NCBI RefSeq assembly: GCF_002968015.1 | Contig: NZ_PUIP01000017.1 | Coordinates: 1 to 64,000, forward strand | Reading direction: 5' to 3' | Source: Massilia phosphatilytica | GTDB taxonomy: Bacteria > Pseudomonadota > Gammaproteobacteria > Burkholderiales > Burkholderiaceae_D | DNA length: 64,000 bases | In this document: positions 24,711-35,668 of the stretch, piece by piece | Position numbering within the stretch: position 1 is the stretch's first letter | Layout: every line of letters begins with the position of its first letter | Program-made: the position numbers and the translations under genes | Notes under the pieces: generated by a model | What the model saw: only the letters and a program-made list of their open reading frames with translations | Told to the model about the DNA's origin: nothing | The model's database searches: none

Positions 24711-26117
24711 CTACAGCTCCGGATGGCGCCGGTGCCACGACGTCCGCGCCTGGAACGCGGCGCCGGCCCGCACGAGCGCATCCTCGTGCCAGCGGGGCGC
24801 CACCAGCTGGACGCCGACCGGCATGCCATGTTCGTCGAAGCCGCCCGGCAGGGTGAGCGTCGGATGGCCGGACATGTTGAAGGGGCACGTGTAACGCTGC
24901 AGGCTGGCGATGAGGTCCGGCTGCGCGCCCAGTGTCCGGATCTGCGCGAGCGTGAGCGGCGCGAACGGTTGTACGGGCGTGAGCAGGACGTCGACGGTGG
25001 CGAGGACCCGGTCGACACGGCCGCGGAAGGCCGCGCGCCGCAACAGGATGGCCTGGTAATCCGGTCCCGACAGCGCGTTGCCCGCATCGATGACCGACGC
25101 GAGGACGGCGCCGTAATCGTCTTTCATGCGCGGATAGCGGTCCCGGTGCGCCACGGCCGCCTCCACGGCGCATTGCGGCACCCAGTCGGCGACGGTTTGC
25201 GCGACATCGGGGAAGCGGACGTCGACGATCTCCGCGCCCAGCGCGGCAAACGTCGCGCGCGCATTGGCGAGGATCTCGCGCGTGCCCGCGTCCACGTCGC
25301 CGTCGTTCCACGCCGCGTCGACGCCGATCCGACAGCCCGCGAGACCGGCGCCGGCCGCCGCCGCATAGTCAGGGACCGGGACCAGCGCGGCGGTCGGATC
25401 GTCCGGATCGGCGCCCGCGATGGCGCCCAGCAGGATGCCCGCATCGATGGCGCTGCGGGCCATGGTCCCCACATGGTCCAGCGACGCCGCCAGCTCGGCC
25501 GCGCCGTGGCGGCTCACGCGTCCCCACGTCGGTTTCAGCCCCGTCAGGCCGTTCGCCGCAGATGGCCAGCGGATCGAGCCGCCCGTGTCGGACGCCAACG
25601 AACCGTACGCCATGCCCGCCGCGACGGCGACGCCGGAACCGCTGGAGGAAATGCCTGGCCAATAGTCCGCCCGCAATGGATTGCGCGGCGGAATGACGGA
25701 AGGGTGATGGTCGGAATACGCGCCTTCGGACAGTTCGGGTTTGCCGATGAGGACGGCGCCCGCTTCTTTCAGGCGCCGCACCACGGTGGCGTCGCGGGTC
25801 GCCACGGGCTGGCTGCGCAGCCGCATGCCGGCGCGCGTCGGAACCCCCTCGATGTCGAACAAGTCTTTTACGGCGATCGGCACGCCGTGCAGCGGGCCGC
25901 GCCATGTGCCTGCCGCGAGCTCCCTGTCGGCCGCGTCGGCTTGGGCGAGCGCGGTGTCGGCCATCACCAGGGCGTACGCATGCAGGCCGCCGTCGAGCGT
26001 CGCGATCCGGTCGAGCAGCGCTTGCGTCACGTCGCGGCAGGACACGCTGCGGTTGCGGATCATGCTGGCGAGCTCGCCGATGTCGAGGTAGTGGAGGTTG
26101 TCGTTCGGTTTAGTCAT
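24711..26117 (-). CDS. Amidase signature family hydrolase
   Basis: A 468-residue amidase. The Ser-cisSer-Lys machinery is recognisable: the lysine in GVPIAVKDLFDIEG, the cis-serine region in WPGISSSGSGVAVAAGMAYG and the nucleophile in LASDTGGSIRWPSAANGLTG. The glycine-rich loop reads GISSSGSG rather than the usual GGSSSGSA. It may act on an aryl or aliphatic amide; the true substrate cannot be read. It is coupled to the MFS gene and diverges from a LysR gene 97 bp away, the likely regulator. Confidence 0.9.
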   Translation of the reverse strand: MTKPNDNLHYLDIGELASMIRNRSVSCRDVTQALLDRIATLDGGLHAYALVMADTALAQADAADRELAAGTWRGPLHGVPIAVKDLFDIEGVPTRAGMRLRSQPVATRDATVVRRLKEAGAVLIGKPELSEGAYSDHHPSVIPPRNPLRADYWPGISSSGSGVAVAAGMAYGSLASDTGGSIRWPSAANGLTGLKPTWGRVSRHGAAELAASLDHVGTMARSAIDAGILLGAIAGADPDDPTAALVPVPDYAAAAGAGLAGCRIGVDAAWNDGDVDAGTREILANARATFAALGAEIVDVRFPDVAQTVADWVPQCAVEAAVAHRDRYPRMKDDYGAVLASVIDAGNALSGPDYQAILLRRAAFRGRVDRVLATVDVLLTPVQPFAPLTLAQIRTLGAQPDLIASLQRYTCPFNMSGHPTLTLPGGFDEHGMPVGVQLVAPRWHEDALVRAGAAFQARTSWHRRHPEL

Positions 26118-26214
26118 TCTCGCTCCTGAATCGGCTTACAATGCGTGTACTGTAGCCCTGTGCAGGCAAGCGGTAAAACGAGTTTTCCTGTCCGTTTCGA
26201 TTGAGATTTTCTAA

Positions 26215-27096
26215 ATGATCCGTGAACCGATGCCGCCATTGAAACCGCTGCGCGCGTTCGAAGCCGCGGCACGGCACCTGTCCGTGAAAGCCGCGGCGGA
26301 AGAGTTGTGCGTGACGCCGGGTGCGGTCAGCCAGCTCGTGCGGCAACTGGAAGTACACCTCGGCGTGAAACTGTTCGAGCGGGTCAACCGGGGGATCCTG
26401 CTGACCCCGGCGGGCCGCGACTACCTGCCGCCCGTGCGCAACGCGTTCCGGCAGATCGCGCAGGCCACGCAGCGCCTGGCGGCGTCCGCGGATGCCGGTA
26501 CGCTGACCTTGAGCGTCACGCCGTTCTTTGCGTCCGCGTGGCTGATGCCACGCCTGCAGCGGTTCCGCGACGCGCATCCAGGCATCGACCTGCACATCGT
26601 GACCGGCACCGCGCTGGCCGATTTCCGGCGCGACGGGGTCGACGTCGCCGTCAGGCACGGCGCCGGCCGCTACCCGGGCTTGCGGAGCTATCGCGTGGCA
26701 TCGGTCGAGATCGTGCCGGTGGCCGCCCCGGCCCTCGTCGCGCGCCTTGGCCTGCCCACGGCGCCGGCGGACCTGGCGCCCTGGCCGCACGTGCATGACG
26801 CGGACCGCAAAGGGTGGAGCTTGTGGTTCCAGGCGAACGGCGTGGATGACGCCGCACTCCCGCGTGGCCCGTCGTTCGACGACTCCAGCCTGCTGCTGAG
26901 TGCCGTGCTGGCAGGGCAGGGCGCAGGCCTGCTGCCGGCCGCCCTCGTGGCGCACGAGGTGGACGAGGGGCGGCTCGTCATGCTGGCCAAGCCGGCCCAC
27001 ATGGAGACGTTCGCCTACTACCTCGTCTATCCGGAATCCCGCCAGGACGACGCGAAGGTGGCCGCCCTGCGCGACTGGATCCTGGCGGTGGAATAG
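26215..27096 (+). CDS. LysR-family regulator (GcvA-like)
   Basis: A 293-residue regulator with a GcvA-like N-terminus: PPLKPLRAFEAAARHLSVKA and LCVTPGAVSQLVRQLEVHLG. The effector domain starts at about 95 (TLSVTPFFASAWLMPRLQRF). It is divergent from the amidase-MFS pair and probably controls it. An ATG 15 bases downstream of the chosen start is a possible alternative. It is convergent with the GNAT gene. Confidence 0.9.
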   Translation: MIREPMPPLKPLRAFEAAARHLSVKAAAEELCVTPGAVSQLVRQLEVHLGVKLFERVNRGILLTPAGRDYLPPVRNAFRQIAQATQRLAASADAGTLTLSVTPFFASAWLMPRLQRFRDAHPGIDLHIVTGTALADFRRDGVDVAVRHGAGRYPGLRSYRVASVEIVPVAAPALVARLGLPTAPADLAPWPHVHDADRKGWSLWFQANGVDDAALPRGPSFDDSSLLLSAVLAGQGAGLLPAALVAHEVDEGRLVMLAKPAHMETFAYYLVYPESRQDDAKVAALRDWILAVE

Positions 27097-27102
27097 CGGG
27101 CG

Positions 27103-27654
27103 TCAGCCGTTCCAGTACCGGCGCAGCAGGCCGTAATACACCGTATCGGCCGGCTCGCCCTGCACGATCCAGCGCTCGGGCATATAGCCTTCCTTCTGGA
27201 ACCCGAGCTTTTCCAGCACCCGTGCCGATGCCCCGTTGCGCGGGTCGATGTCGGCCTCGATGCGGTTCAGGTCGAGCGTCGTAAAACCGTAGGCCAGCAG
27301 CGCGCGCAGCGCTTCGCTGACGTAGCCGCCGCCCCAGTGGGCGCGCGCCAGCGCGTAGCCCAGCTCGCAGCGCCGGCTCGCGTCGACGAAGCGATGCAGG
27401 CTCACGCTGCCGATCAGTTCTCCCGTCCCGATCAATTCGACGCCGAGCCGCATGCCGCTGCCGTCCGCGTACGCGGCCTGCGCAGCGGCGATGTGCTCGA
27501 GCGACTGGTCCAGCGACGTCCACGGGCCGCTGCTCCAGTAGCGCGTGACTTCCGGGTCGGAAAACACGGCGTAGTGCGCCTCGGTGTCGCGCTCAATCAT
27601 CCAGCGCAGTTTCAGGCGGGGCGTGAGCAGTTCGACGGGGTTCAGGACGGGCAT
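27103..27654 (-). CDS. GNAT N-acetyltransferase (RimJ/RimL type)
   Basis: A 183-residue acetyltransferase. Motifs: LLTPRLKLRWMIERDTEAHY near the N-terminus, CELGYALARAHWGGGYVSEA (acetyl-CoA loop) and NGASARVLEKLGFQKEGYMP. Acceptor unknown. AGGAG stands before the ATG, and the gene overlaps the end of the TetR-like regulator by 13 bases, so it is the last gene of a MocR-RutR-GNAT operon. Confidence 0.9.
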   Translation of the reverse strand: MPVLNPVELLTPRLKLRWMIERDTEAHYAVFSDPEVTRYWSSGPWTSLDQSLEHIAAAQAAYADGSGMRLGVELIGTGELIGSVSLHRFVDASRRCELGYALARAHWGGGYVSEALRALLAYGFTTLDLNRIEADIDPRNGASARVLEKLGFQKEGYMPERWIVQGEPADTVYYGLLRRYWNG

Positions 27655-28304
27655 TTGTTCTCCTGGAGGCCGACGGCGGCGAGCACCATGCCCGTGATCA
27701 GGCGCTCGGCGTCGTCGAAGTCTGAGGGTTGCAGCTGTTCGCGGTCGAGCACGAGCGTCATCTGGGCGGCGAAGTCGGCGTACGACTGCGTCATGGCCCA
27801 GACGGCGAACAGCAGATGGGTGGCGTTGACGGGTGCGATCTTTCCTTCCGCGATCCAGCGCTCGAACACGGCGATGTCGGCGCGCAGCAGCGGGATCACG
27901 CGGCGGCGGATCTGATCGGCGTACAGCTTGGCGCCGCCGATCACTTCCATCGCATACACGCGCGACGCGAGCGGCTGCTCGCGCGAGAACGTCAGTTTCG
28001 CGCGCACGTAGGTGCGCAGGACGTCGCCCGGGTCCTTGCCCGGATCGGACAGGCTGGCCATCCGCGCGAGCCAGTCGTCCAGCACGTTGTCCAGCACGCG
28101 CTGGTACAAGGCCTGCTTGGTCGGGAAGTAGTACATCAGGTTCTGCTTCGACAGGCCCGCGCCCTCGGCGACGGTGGCGATCGACGTGCCTTCGTAGCCG
28201 CATTCGGCGAACTGGCGCACGGCTTCGCCGAGGATGGCCGTTTCCACTTTGTCCCGGTGGCTTATGCGGTGATTGCTGCGGTGTTTGACGGGGGCGAAGG
28301 TCAT
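27642..28304 (-). CDS. TetR-family regulator resembling RutR
   Basis: A 220-residue regulator. The HTH (FAECGYEGTSIATVAEGAGL, then SKQNLMYYFPTKQALYQRVL) and the C-terminal ligand domain follow E. coli RutR closely (for example ASRVYAMEVIGGAKLYADQI, NATHLLFAVWAMTQSYADFA, and QASRLFCMEML as the E. coli counterpart). RutR senses uracil and thymine and controls pyrimidine use. Here it lies next to the divergent pyrimidine degradation cluster, so the same role is likely. Its ATG overlaps the MocR stop (28304-28301). Confidence 0.88.
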   Translation of the reverse strand: MTFAPVKHRSNHRISHRDKVETAILGEAVRQFAECGYEGTSIATVAEGAGLSKQNLMYYFPTKQALYQRVLDNVLDDWLARMASLSDPGKDPGDVLRTYVRAKLTFSREQPLASRVYAMEVIGGAKLYADQIRRRVIPLLRADIAVFERWIAEGKIAPVNATHLLFAVWAMTQSYADFAAQMTLVLDREQLQPSDFDDAERLITGMVLAAVGLQENKCPS

Positions 28305-29758
28305 GGAAGTTCTCCTCGGATCGAACGCAGGAAGTCGAGCAGGGCCGGCTCGTGGGCATAGGCGACGTTGAAGCGGAACCAGGCGGTGTCGGGCGGACGC
28401 AGCGCGAAGAATTCTCCCGGCGCCAGCAGGATGCTCGCGCGCAGCGCCGCTTCCGCGATGGCGCGGCCGCTGGGGCCCGGCGTGCCGAAGCCCGCGCTGA
28501 CGAACATCCCGCCGCGCGGCCGGGCCAGCGGCACGAGGCCGGCGTCGCCCAGGCGCTCCAGCGCCAGTTCGCGCGCGTCGTCCAGCTGCAGCACGAGGCG
28601 CTCGACCTGCTTGCGGTATGCGCGGCTGCTGACGGCATCGTACACGGCGCGCTCGTTGACCTCCGACGTCGTCAGGCCCGTCAGCATCTTGACGCGCACC
28701 AGTTCCGGCATCAGGGAACCGGATGCGCAGATCGACCCCACGCGCAGCACGGGCGACAGCGTCTTGGAAAAGCTGCCGATGCGGATCACGCGGCGCAGCC
28801 CGTCCATCGCGGCCAGCGACGAGTCGCCCCGCGCGGCCAGCTCGCGGTAGATGTCGTCCTCGACGAGCCAGAAATCGAATTGCTCGGACAGCGCCAGCAG
28901 CCGGTGCGCCTGCGCCTGCGACAGCGACGTGCCGAGGGGATTCTGCAGCACCGTGTTGACGAACATGAGCTTCGGCTGGCGCGTTTGCGCTTCGCGCGCG
29001 AGGACGTCCATGTCCAGGCCGTGCGCGCCGCGCGGGATGCCGACGGGGACGCAGCCGTGATGACGGACGAGCGCGAGCAGGTTGCCGTAGCCGGGGTCCT
29101 CGACGAACACGACGTCGCCCGGCCGCGTGAGCGTGCGCAGCACGAGGTCGAACGCGTGCGTGGCGCCGTGCGTGAGGAGGATCTGTTCCGGCTCCACGGC
29201 GCACAAATCGGCCGACAGCGTCGTGGCGAGGTGCTGCCGCAGGCTGGGAAAACCGAGCGGGTGGCCGTAGCCGCGCAGGCGGCCGGCCGGGATTTTCATC
29301 GCGTGGCGCACGGCGTCCAGGATCGTCGATTCGCCATACCATTCGGGCGGCAGCCAGCCGGCGCCGACGGGCAGGGCATCCGTCTGGCCGGAATAGAGGT
29401 CGGGCGTCAGGGTGTCGACGACGCTGGCGGCCGCGGGCAGATACGTGGGCAAATAAGCTTGCTGCGCCGGAGCTTCCGCGCCGCGCGCGACGAAAAAGCC
29501 GGAGCCGCGCCGCGCCGACAGCAGGCCCAGATGCAGCAGGCGGTCATACGATTCGACGACCGTGAAGGTGCTGACGCCGTTCGTTTTTGCGAATTGTCGA
29601 ACGGAGGGCATCTTCGTCCCGGCGGGCAGCGTGCGCCGATTTACCATCTCGGCGATGGCCGCGACGATCTGGTCGACCAGGCTGCCGCGGCGCTGGCGGT
29701 CGATCGCCAGCACCGGCCATCCCTCGCTCTCGCTCTTTTCGATTGGTTCCACCATCAC
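28301..29758 (-). CDS. MocR-type regulator (GntR HTH fused to aminotransferase domain)
   Basis: A 485-residue fusion. Residues 25-95 are a GntR-type winged helix (AGTKMPSVRQFAKTNGVSTF, then TVVESYDRLLHLGLL). Residues 140-485 are a fold-type I aminotransferase domain with the PLP lysine near 332 (VIRIGSFSKTLSPVLRVGSI) and FVEDPGYGNLLALVRHHGCV. MocR proteins use PLP-amino-acid adducts as effectors. Divergent from the beta-alanine-type aminotransferase gene 241 bp away, so regulation by beta-alanine or another degradation product is plausible. The RutR-like gene overlaps its end. Confidence 0.92.
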   Translation of the reverse strand: MMVEPIEKSESEGWPVLAIDRQRRGSLVDQIVAAIAEMVNRRTLPAGTKMPSVRQFAKTNGVSTFTVVESYDRLLHLGLLSARRGSGFFVARGAEAPAQQAYLPTYLPAAASVVDTLTPDLYSGQTDALPVGAGWLPPEWYGESTILDAVRHAMKIPAGRLRGYGHPLGFPSLRQHLATTLSADLCAVEPEQILLTHGATHAFDLVLRTLTRPGDVVFVEDPGYGNLLALVRHHGCVPVGIPRGAHGLDMDVLAREAQTRQPKLMFVNTVLQNPLGTSLSQAQAHRLLALSEQFDFWLVEDDIYRELAARGDSSLAAMDGLRRVIRIGSFSKTLSPVLRVGSICASGSLMPELVRVKMLTGLTTSEVNERAVYDAVSSRAYRKQVERLVLQLDDARELALERLGDAGLVPLARPRGGMFVSAGFGTPGPSGRAIAEAALRASILLAPGEFFALRPPDTAWFRFNVAYAHEPALLDFLRSIRGELP

Positions 29759-29892
29759 TCCATGGGTGCGACGTCGCCAACTGTACAGGCTATGCTACCT
29801 ATACGGTTGGCCATTTTCGCGGATTGTGTATATGTGCCACTGTTGTATCGCTGTCTATTATTGCATCATTGATTTTGCCAGTTGGTAAATTT

Positions 29893-29972
29893 GTAGGGTG
29901 GGCGGCCCTCCGCCCACGCGTAACGCCAACATGACGCGGACGTCACGCGTGGGCACGGGGTGCCCACCCTAC
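29893..29972. repeat. Interspersed palindromic repeat, copy A
   Basis: GTAGGGTGGGCGGCC opens and GGGGTGCCCACCCTAC closes this 80-bp block, forming a large inverted repeat between the divergent MocR and aminotransferase genes. The same GTAGGGTGGGCAC core recurs at 32815 and 35538. Confidence 0.75.
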
Positions 29973-29999
29973 GGGCCATTCATAAATTAGGGGAGTCGC

Positions 30000-31316
30000 A
30001 TGAACGAGTCCAGACCCGAATCGATGTCATCCTTCTGGATGCCATTCACCAACAACCGTGACTTCAAGGCGCACCCGCGCCTCCTCGTCTCGGCACAAGG
30101 GATGTATTACAAGGACGTCGACGGCAACGCCGTGCTCGACGGCACCGCCGGCCTGTGGTGCGTGCCATGCGGCCACGCGCAGCCGAAGATCGTCGCCGCC
30201 GTCAGCGAGATGGTCGGCCAGCTCGACTTCGCGCCCACGTTCCAGATGGGCCACCCGGCCGCCTTCGACCTGGCCGAACGCCTGATGGACTACACGAACC
30301 ACAAGTTCGGCCATGTCTTCTACACGAATTCCGGCTCGGAAGCGGTCGACACTGCCCTCAAGATCGCGCTCGCCTACCACAAGGCCCGCGGCGACGCCGG
30401 GCGCACGCGGTTGATCGGGCGCGAGCGGGGCTATCACGGCGTCGGCTTCGGCGGGCTGTCCGTCGGCGGTATCGGCCCCAATCGCAAGGCGTTCGGGCCG
30501 CTGCTGCCGGGCGTGGACCACCTGCCGCACACGCACAACCTCGGCAAGAACGCGTTCTCGCGCGGCGAGCCGCAACACGGCGCGGAACTGGCCGACGAGC
30601 TGGAACGCATCGTCGCGCTGCACGATGCGTCGACCATCGCCGCCGTGATCGTCGAACCCGTGGCCGGGTCGACGGGCGTGCTGATCCCGCCGCAGGGTTA
30701 CCTGAAACGCCTGCGCGAGATCTGCACCAAGCACGGCATCCTCTTGATCTTCGACGAGGTGATCACGGGCTTCGGCCGCCTGACGACGCCGTTCGCGGTC
30801 GATTACTTCGACGTCGAGCCGGACATGATGACGACGGCGAAAGGCATCACGAACGGCACCGTGCCGATGGGCGCCGTGTTCTCGAAAAAATTCATCCACG
30901 ACGCGTTCATGGAAGCGCCGGCCGGCATCGAGCTGTTCCACGGCTACACGTATTCCGGCCACCCGCTCGCGTGCGCCGCATCGATCGCCACGCTGGAAGT
31001 GTTCAAGGAGCAGGGCATCCTCGAGAACGCCCGCGCGCTGCAGCCGTACTGGGAAGACGCGGTGCACAGCCTGCGTGGCCTGCCGCACGTGATCGACATC
31101 CGCACGATCGGCCTCGTCGCCGGCATCGAACTGGAAAGCATCCCCGGCAAGGTGGGCGCGCGTGCGTTCGCCGCGTTCAAGCAGGCCTTCGCGGACGGCA
31201 TCCTGATCCGCACGACGGGCGACATCATCGCGCTGTCACCGCCGCTCGTGCTGGAGAAAAAACACATCGACGAATTGTTCGGCAAGCTGGCCACCGTACT
31301 GAAGAACCTCGACTGA
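30000..31316 (+). CDS. Omega-amino acid:pyruvate aminotransferase (beta-alanine type)
   Basis: A 438-residue class-III PLP transaminase, cytosolic. Blocks: WMPFTNNRDFKAHPRLLVSA, YTNSGSEAVDTALKIALAYH, the PLP aspartate in ILLIFDEVITGFGRL and the Schiff-base lysine at about 281 in MTTAKGITNGTVPMGAVF. It should convert beta-alanine plus pyruvate to malonate semialdehyde plus alanine, the step after carbamoyl-beta-alanine hydrolysis. GGGGAG precedes the start. mmsA follows eight bases later; MocR is divergent. Confidence 0.92.
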   Translation: MNESRPESMSSFWMPFTNNRDFKAHPRLLVSAQGMYYKDVDGNAVLDGTAGLWCVPCGHAQPKIVAAVSEMVGQLDFAPTFQMGHPAAFDLAERLMDYTNHKFGHVFYTNSGSEAVDTALKIALAYHKARGDAGRTRLIGRERGYHGVGFGGLSVGGIGPNRKAFGPLLPGVDHLPHTHNLGKNAFSRGEPQHGAELADELERIVALHDASTIAAVIVEPVAGSTGVLIPPQGYLKRLREICTKHGILLIFDEVITGFGRLTTPFAVDYFDVEPDMMTTAKGITNGTVPMGAVFSKKFIHDAFMEAPAGIELFHGYTYSGHPLACAASIATLEVFKEQGILENARALQPYWEDAVHSLRGLPHVIDIRTIGLVAGIELESIPGKVGARAFAAFKQAFADGILIRTTGDIIALSPPLVLEKKHIDELFGKLATVLKNLD

Positions 31317-31324
31317 AAGAGACC

Positions 31325-32814
<1,490 letters not shown>

Positions 32815-32818
<4 letters not shown>

Positions 32819-32838
32819 GGTGGGCACCCCGTGCCCAC
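32815..32838. repeat. Interspersed palindromic repeat, copy B
   Basis: GTAGGGTGGGCACCCCGTGC followed by CCAC; an inner inverted repeat GTGGGCAC/GTGCCCAC variant of the same family as copies A and C. It overlaps the last bases and the stop codon of mmsA. Confidence 0.7.
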
Positions 32839-32878
32839 GCAGACGTTCGCATCACGAATACATTAAAAGGGATGCCAA

Positions 32879-34243
32879 ATGATCGAGTCACTCCACCACC
32901 TGCCCCCTGCCGGCGGCACGCACGGCGCCTTGTCCGAGCGCTTCACGGACCTGGCGCCGGCGCTGACTGCCCGCCAGGCCGCCATCGAAAGCGCCCGCTG
33001 CCTGTACTGTTATGACGCGCCTTGTACGCGCGCGTGCCCGACGGGCATCGACGTCGCGAGCTTCATCCGCAACATCCACGACGGGAACGTGGAGGGCGCC
33101 GCCGTCAACATCCTCAAGCAGAACATCTTCGGCGGCAGCTGCTCGCGCGTGTGTCCGACGGAGATCCTGTGCGAGGACGCCTGCGTGCGCAACAACGATG
33201 CCGAAGGCCAGCCCGTGAAAATCGGCCTGCTGCAGCGCCACGCCATCGACAACGCGCACTTCGCCGATCATCCTTTCCAGCGGGCGCCGTCCACCGGCAG
33301 GACGATCGCCGTCGTCGGCGCGGGCCCGGCCGGGCTGTCGTGCGCGCACCGGCTGGCGATGCTGGGCCATGACGTCGTCGTGTTCGAGGCGCGCGAGAAG
33401 GCAGGGGGGCTGAACGAATACGGCATCGCGAAGTACAAGCTGCCGGGCGACTTCGCCCAGCGCGAAGTGGACTTTTTATTGTCCATCGGCGGCATCGAGA
33501 TCCAGTACGGCCGCATCCTCGGCGCCAACCTGAACCTGCAGGACCTGCACACTCGCTACGACGCCGTGTTCCTCGCCCTGGGCCTCGGCGCGAGCCGGCG
33601 CTTAGGGCTGACCGGGGAAGATGCGCCGGGTCTCGCGGCGGCCGTCGACTACATCGCCACGTTGCGCCAGGCGGCCGACCTCGCGACGCTGCCGGTGCCG
33701 AAGCGCGCCGTCGTGATCGGCGCCGGCAACACGGCCGTCGACATGGCCGTGCAGATCGGACGCCTCGGCGCGGAGGATGTCACGCTCGTGTACCGGCGCG
33801 GCGTCGAGTCCATGAGCGCCACCGGCCACGAGATCGAGATCGCGAAGACCAACGGCGTCCGCATCCGCACGTGGGCCGCGCCGCATGAGATCCTGCTGGA
33901 CGATGCGGGGCGCGTGCTCGGCATGCGCTTCGAGGAGACGCGGCTGGTCGACGGCCGCCTCGCCGGCACGGGCGCCTTCATCGATATCGCGGCCGATGCC
34001 GTGTTCAAGGCCATCGGCCAGGGCATGGACGGCGATGCGCTGTCCGATCCGCTCGCGCGCGAACTGGAACGCGACGGTGACAAGATCCATGTCGACGCGC
34101 GCTTCCGCACCAAGCTGCCGGGCGTGTACGCGGGCGGCGACTGCGTGGCGCCGGGGCAGGACCTGACGGTGCAGGCCGTCCAGCACGGCAAGCTGGCCGC
34201 GCTGGCGATCCATGACGACATCCTTTCCAAAGCGGAGGCATGA
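32879..34243 (+). CDS. preT: Dihydropyrimidine dehydrogenase, NAD(P)H/FAD subunit
   Basis: A 454-residue subunit resembling the GltD-like half of dihydropyrimidine dehydrogenase. Cysteine clusters for Fe-S centres (ARCLYCYDAPCTRACPTGID, GGSCSRVCPTEILCEDAC) fill residues 35-110, followed by an FAD site (TIAVVGAGPAGLSCAHRLAM) and an NAD(P)H site (AVVIGAGNTAVDMAVQIGRL). With PreA it reduces uracil or thymine to the dihydro form. The preA ATG lies against the stop of this gene. Confidence 0.94.
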   Translation: MIESLHHLPPAGGTHGALSERFTDLAPALTARQAAIESARCLYCYDAPCTRACPTGIDVASFIRNIHDGNVEGAAVNILKQNIFGGSCSRVCPTEILCEDACVRNNDAEGQPVKIGLLQRHAIDNAHFADHPFQRAPSTGRTIAVVGAGPAGLSCAHRLAMLGHDVVVFEAREKAGGLNEYGIAKYKLPGDFAQREVDFLLSIGGIEIQYGRILGANLNLQDLHTRYDAVFLALGLGASRRLGLTGEDAPGLAAAVDYIATLRQAADLATLPVPKRAVVIGAGNTAVDMAVQIGRLGAEDVTLVYRRGVESMSATGHEIEIAKTNGVRIRTWAAPHEILLDDAGRVLGMRFEETRLVDGRLAGTGAFIDIAADAVFKAIGQGMDGDALSDPLARELERDGDKIHVDARFRTKLPGVYAGGDCVAPGQDLTVQAVQHGKLAALAIHDDILSKAEA

Positions 34244-35526
34244 TGGCCGACCTGAGCATCGATTTCTGCGGCATCAAGTCGCCGAACCCTTTCTGGCTGG
34301 CGTCCGCACCGCCGACCGACAAGGCCTATAACGTCGTGCGCGCCTTCGAAGCGGGGTGGGGTGGCGTCGTGTGGAAGACGCTGGGCGAGGATCCGCCCGC
34401 GGTCAACGTGTCGTCGCGCTATTCCGCGCTGCACGGCAAGAACCGTGAAGTCATCGGCTTCAACAACATCGAACTGATTACGGACCGGAGCCTCGAGATC
34501 AACCTGCGCGAGATCACGGCCGTCAAGAAGGCATGGCCGGACCGGGCGCTGGTCGTGTCGATGATGCTGCCGTGCGAAGAAGCGCCGTGGCGCGAGATCC
34601 TGCCGCTCGTCGAGGCGACGGGCGCGGACGGCATCGAACTGAACTTCGGCTGCCCGCACGGCATGCCGGAGCGGGGCATGGGCGCCGCGGTGGGCCAGCA
34701 ACCGGACCTGATCGAGCAGGTCACGCGCTGGTGCAAGACGTACACGCGGCTGCCGGTGATCGTCAAGCTGACGCCGAACATCACGGACGTGCGCGCCCCA
34801 GCGCGTGCGGCGCTGGCGGGTGGCGCGGATGCCGTCTCGCTGATCAACACCATCAATTCGATCACACACCTGGACCTGGACCGCATGGTCGCTTATCCCG
34901 CCGTCGGCAACGCCAGCACGCACGGCGGCTATTGCGGCACGGCCGTGAAACCCATCGCATTGAACATGGTGGCCGAGATCGCGCGCGATCCCATGACGAA
35001 AGGCTTGCCGATCTCCGGCATCGGCGGCATCGGCAACTGGCGCGATGCCGCCGAGTTCATCGCGCTGGGCGCCGGCTCGGTGCAGGTGTGCACCGCCGCG
35101 ATGCTGCACGGCTTCCGCATCGTCGAGGAGATGAAGGACGGGCTGTCGCGCTGGATGGATTCGAAAGGCTATGACAACGTCGCCGCGTTCTCGCGCAAGG
35201 CCGTGCCCAACACGACGGACTGGAAATACCTGGACATGAATTACCAGGTCATCGCGCACATCGACCAGGACAAATGCATCCAGTGCGGCCGCTGCCACGT
35301 GGCGTGCGAGGACACGTCGCACCAGGCCGTGGCACGGATCGTCGAGGGGAATGCGCGCAAGTACGAGGTAATCGACCAGGAATGCGTGGGCTGCAACCTG
35401 TGCGAGATCACCTGTCCGGTCGAGGGCTGCATCACGATGGTGCCGCAGCAGACGGGCAAGCCCTACATGAACTGGACGCAGGATCCACGGAATCCACGGG
35501 CGGAGGTAATATTGGGCGAGGCGTGA
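34243..35526 (+). CDS. preA: Dihydropyrimidine dehydrogenase, FMN/Fe-S subunit
   Basis: A 427-residue subunit with a DHOD-like FMN barrel (DLSIDFCGIKSPNPFWLASA) and the catalytic cysteine at about 137 in GIELNFGCPHGMPERGMG. The C-terminal domain (about 340-400) binds two 4Fe-4S clusters (DKCIQCGRCHVACEDTS; CVGCNLCEITCPVEGC). Two adjacent ATGs exist (34240, 34243); I chose the second because GGAGG is four bases upstream, the first being too close. It partners PreT in the first step of the reductive pathway. Confidence 0.94.
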   Translation: MADLSIDFCGIKSPNPFWLASAPPTDKAYNVVRAFEAGWGGVVWKTLGEDPPAVNVSSRYSALHGKNREVIGFNNIELITDRSLEINLREITAVKKAWPDRALVVSMMLPCEEAPWREILPLVEATGADGIELNFGCPHGMPERGMGAAVGQQPDLIEQVTRWCKTYTRLPVIVKLTPNITDVRAPARAALAGGADAVSLINTINSITHLDLDRMVAYPAVGNASTHGGYCGTAVKPIALNMVAEIARDPMTKGLPISGIGGIGNWRDAAEFIALGAGSVQVCTAAMLHGFRIVEEMKDGLSRWMDSKGYDNVAAFSRKAVPNTTDWKYLDMNYQVIAHIDQDKCIQCGRCHVACEDTSHQAVARIVEGNARKYEVIDQECVGCNLCEITCPVEGCITMVPQQTGKPYMNWTQDPRNPRAEVILGEA

Positions 35527-35537
35527 TCGGGGTGGCC

Positions 35538-35613
35538 GTAGGGTGGGCACCCCGAGCCCACCAAATGCACGCGTTTCGGCAATGCATGGTGGGCACGGGG
35601 GTGCCCACCCTAC
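35538..35613. repeat. Interspersed palindromic repeat, copy C
   Basis: Begins GTAGGGTGGGCACCCC and ends GGGGTGCCCACCCTAC, a long inverted repeat with an AT-containing centre, between preA and the NCS1 permease gene. It is the same family as copies A and B. Confidence 0.75.
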
Positions 35614-35668
35614 GGTGGCATCGCTCTTGCTAATAAATCTTGTACCGCAACCGACGGAGATCGCCCCG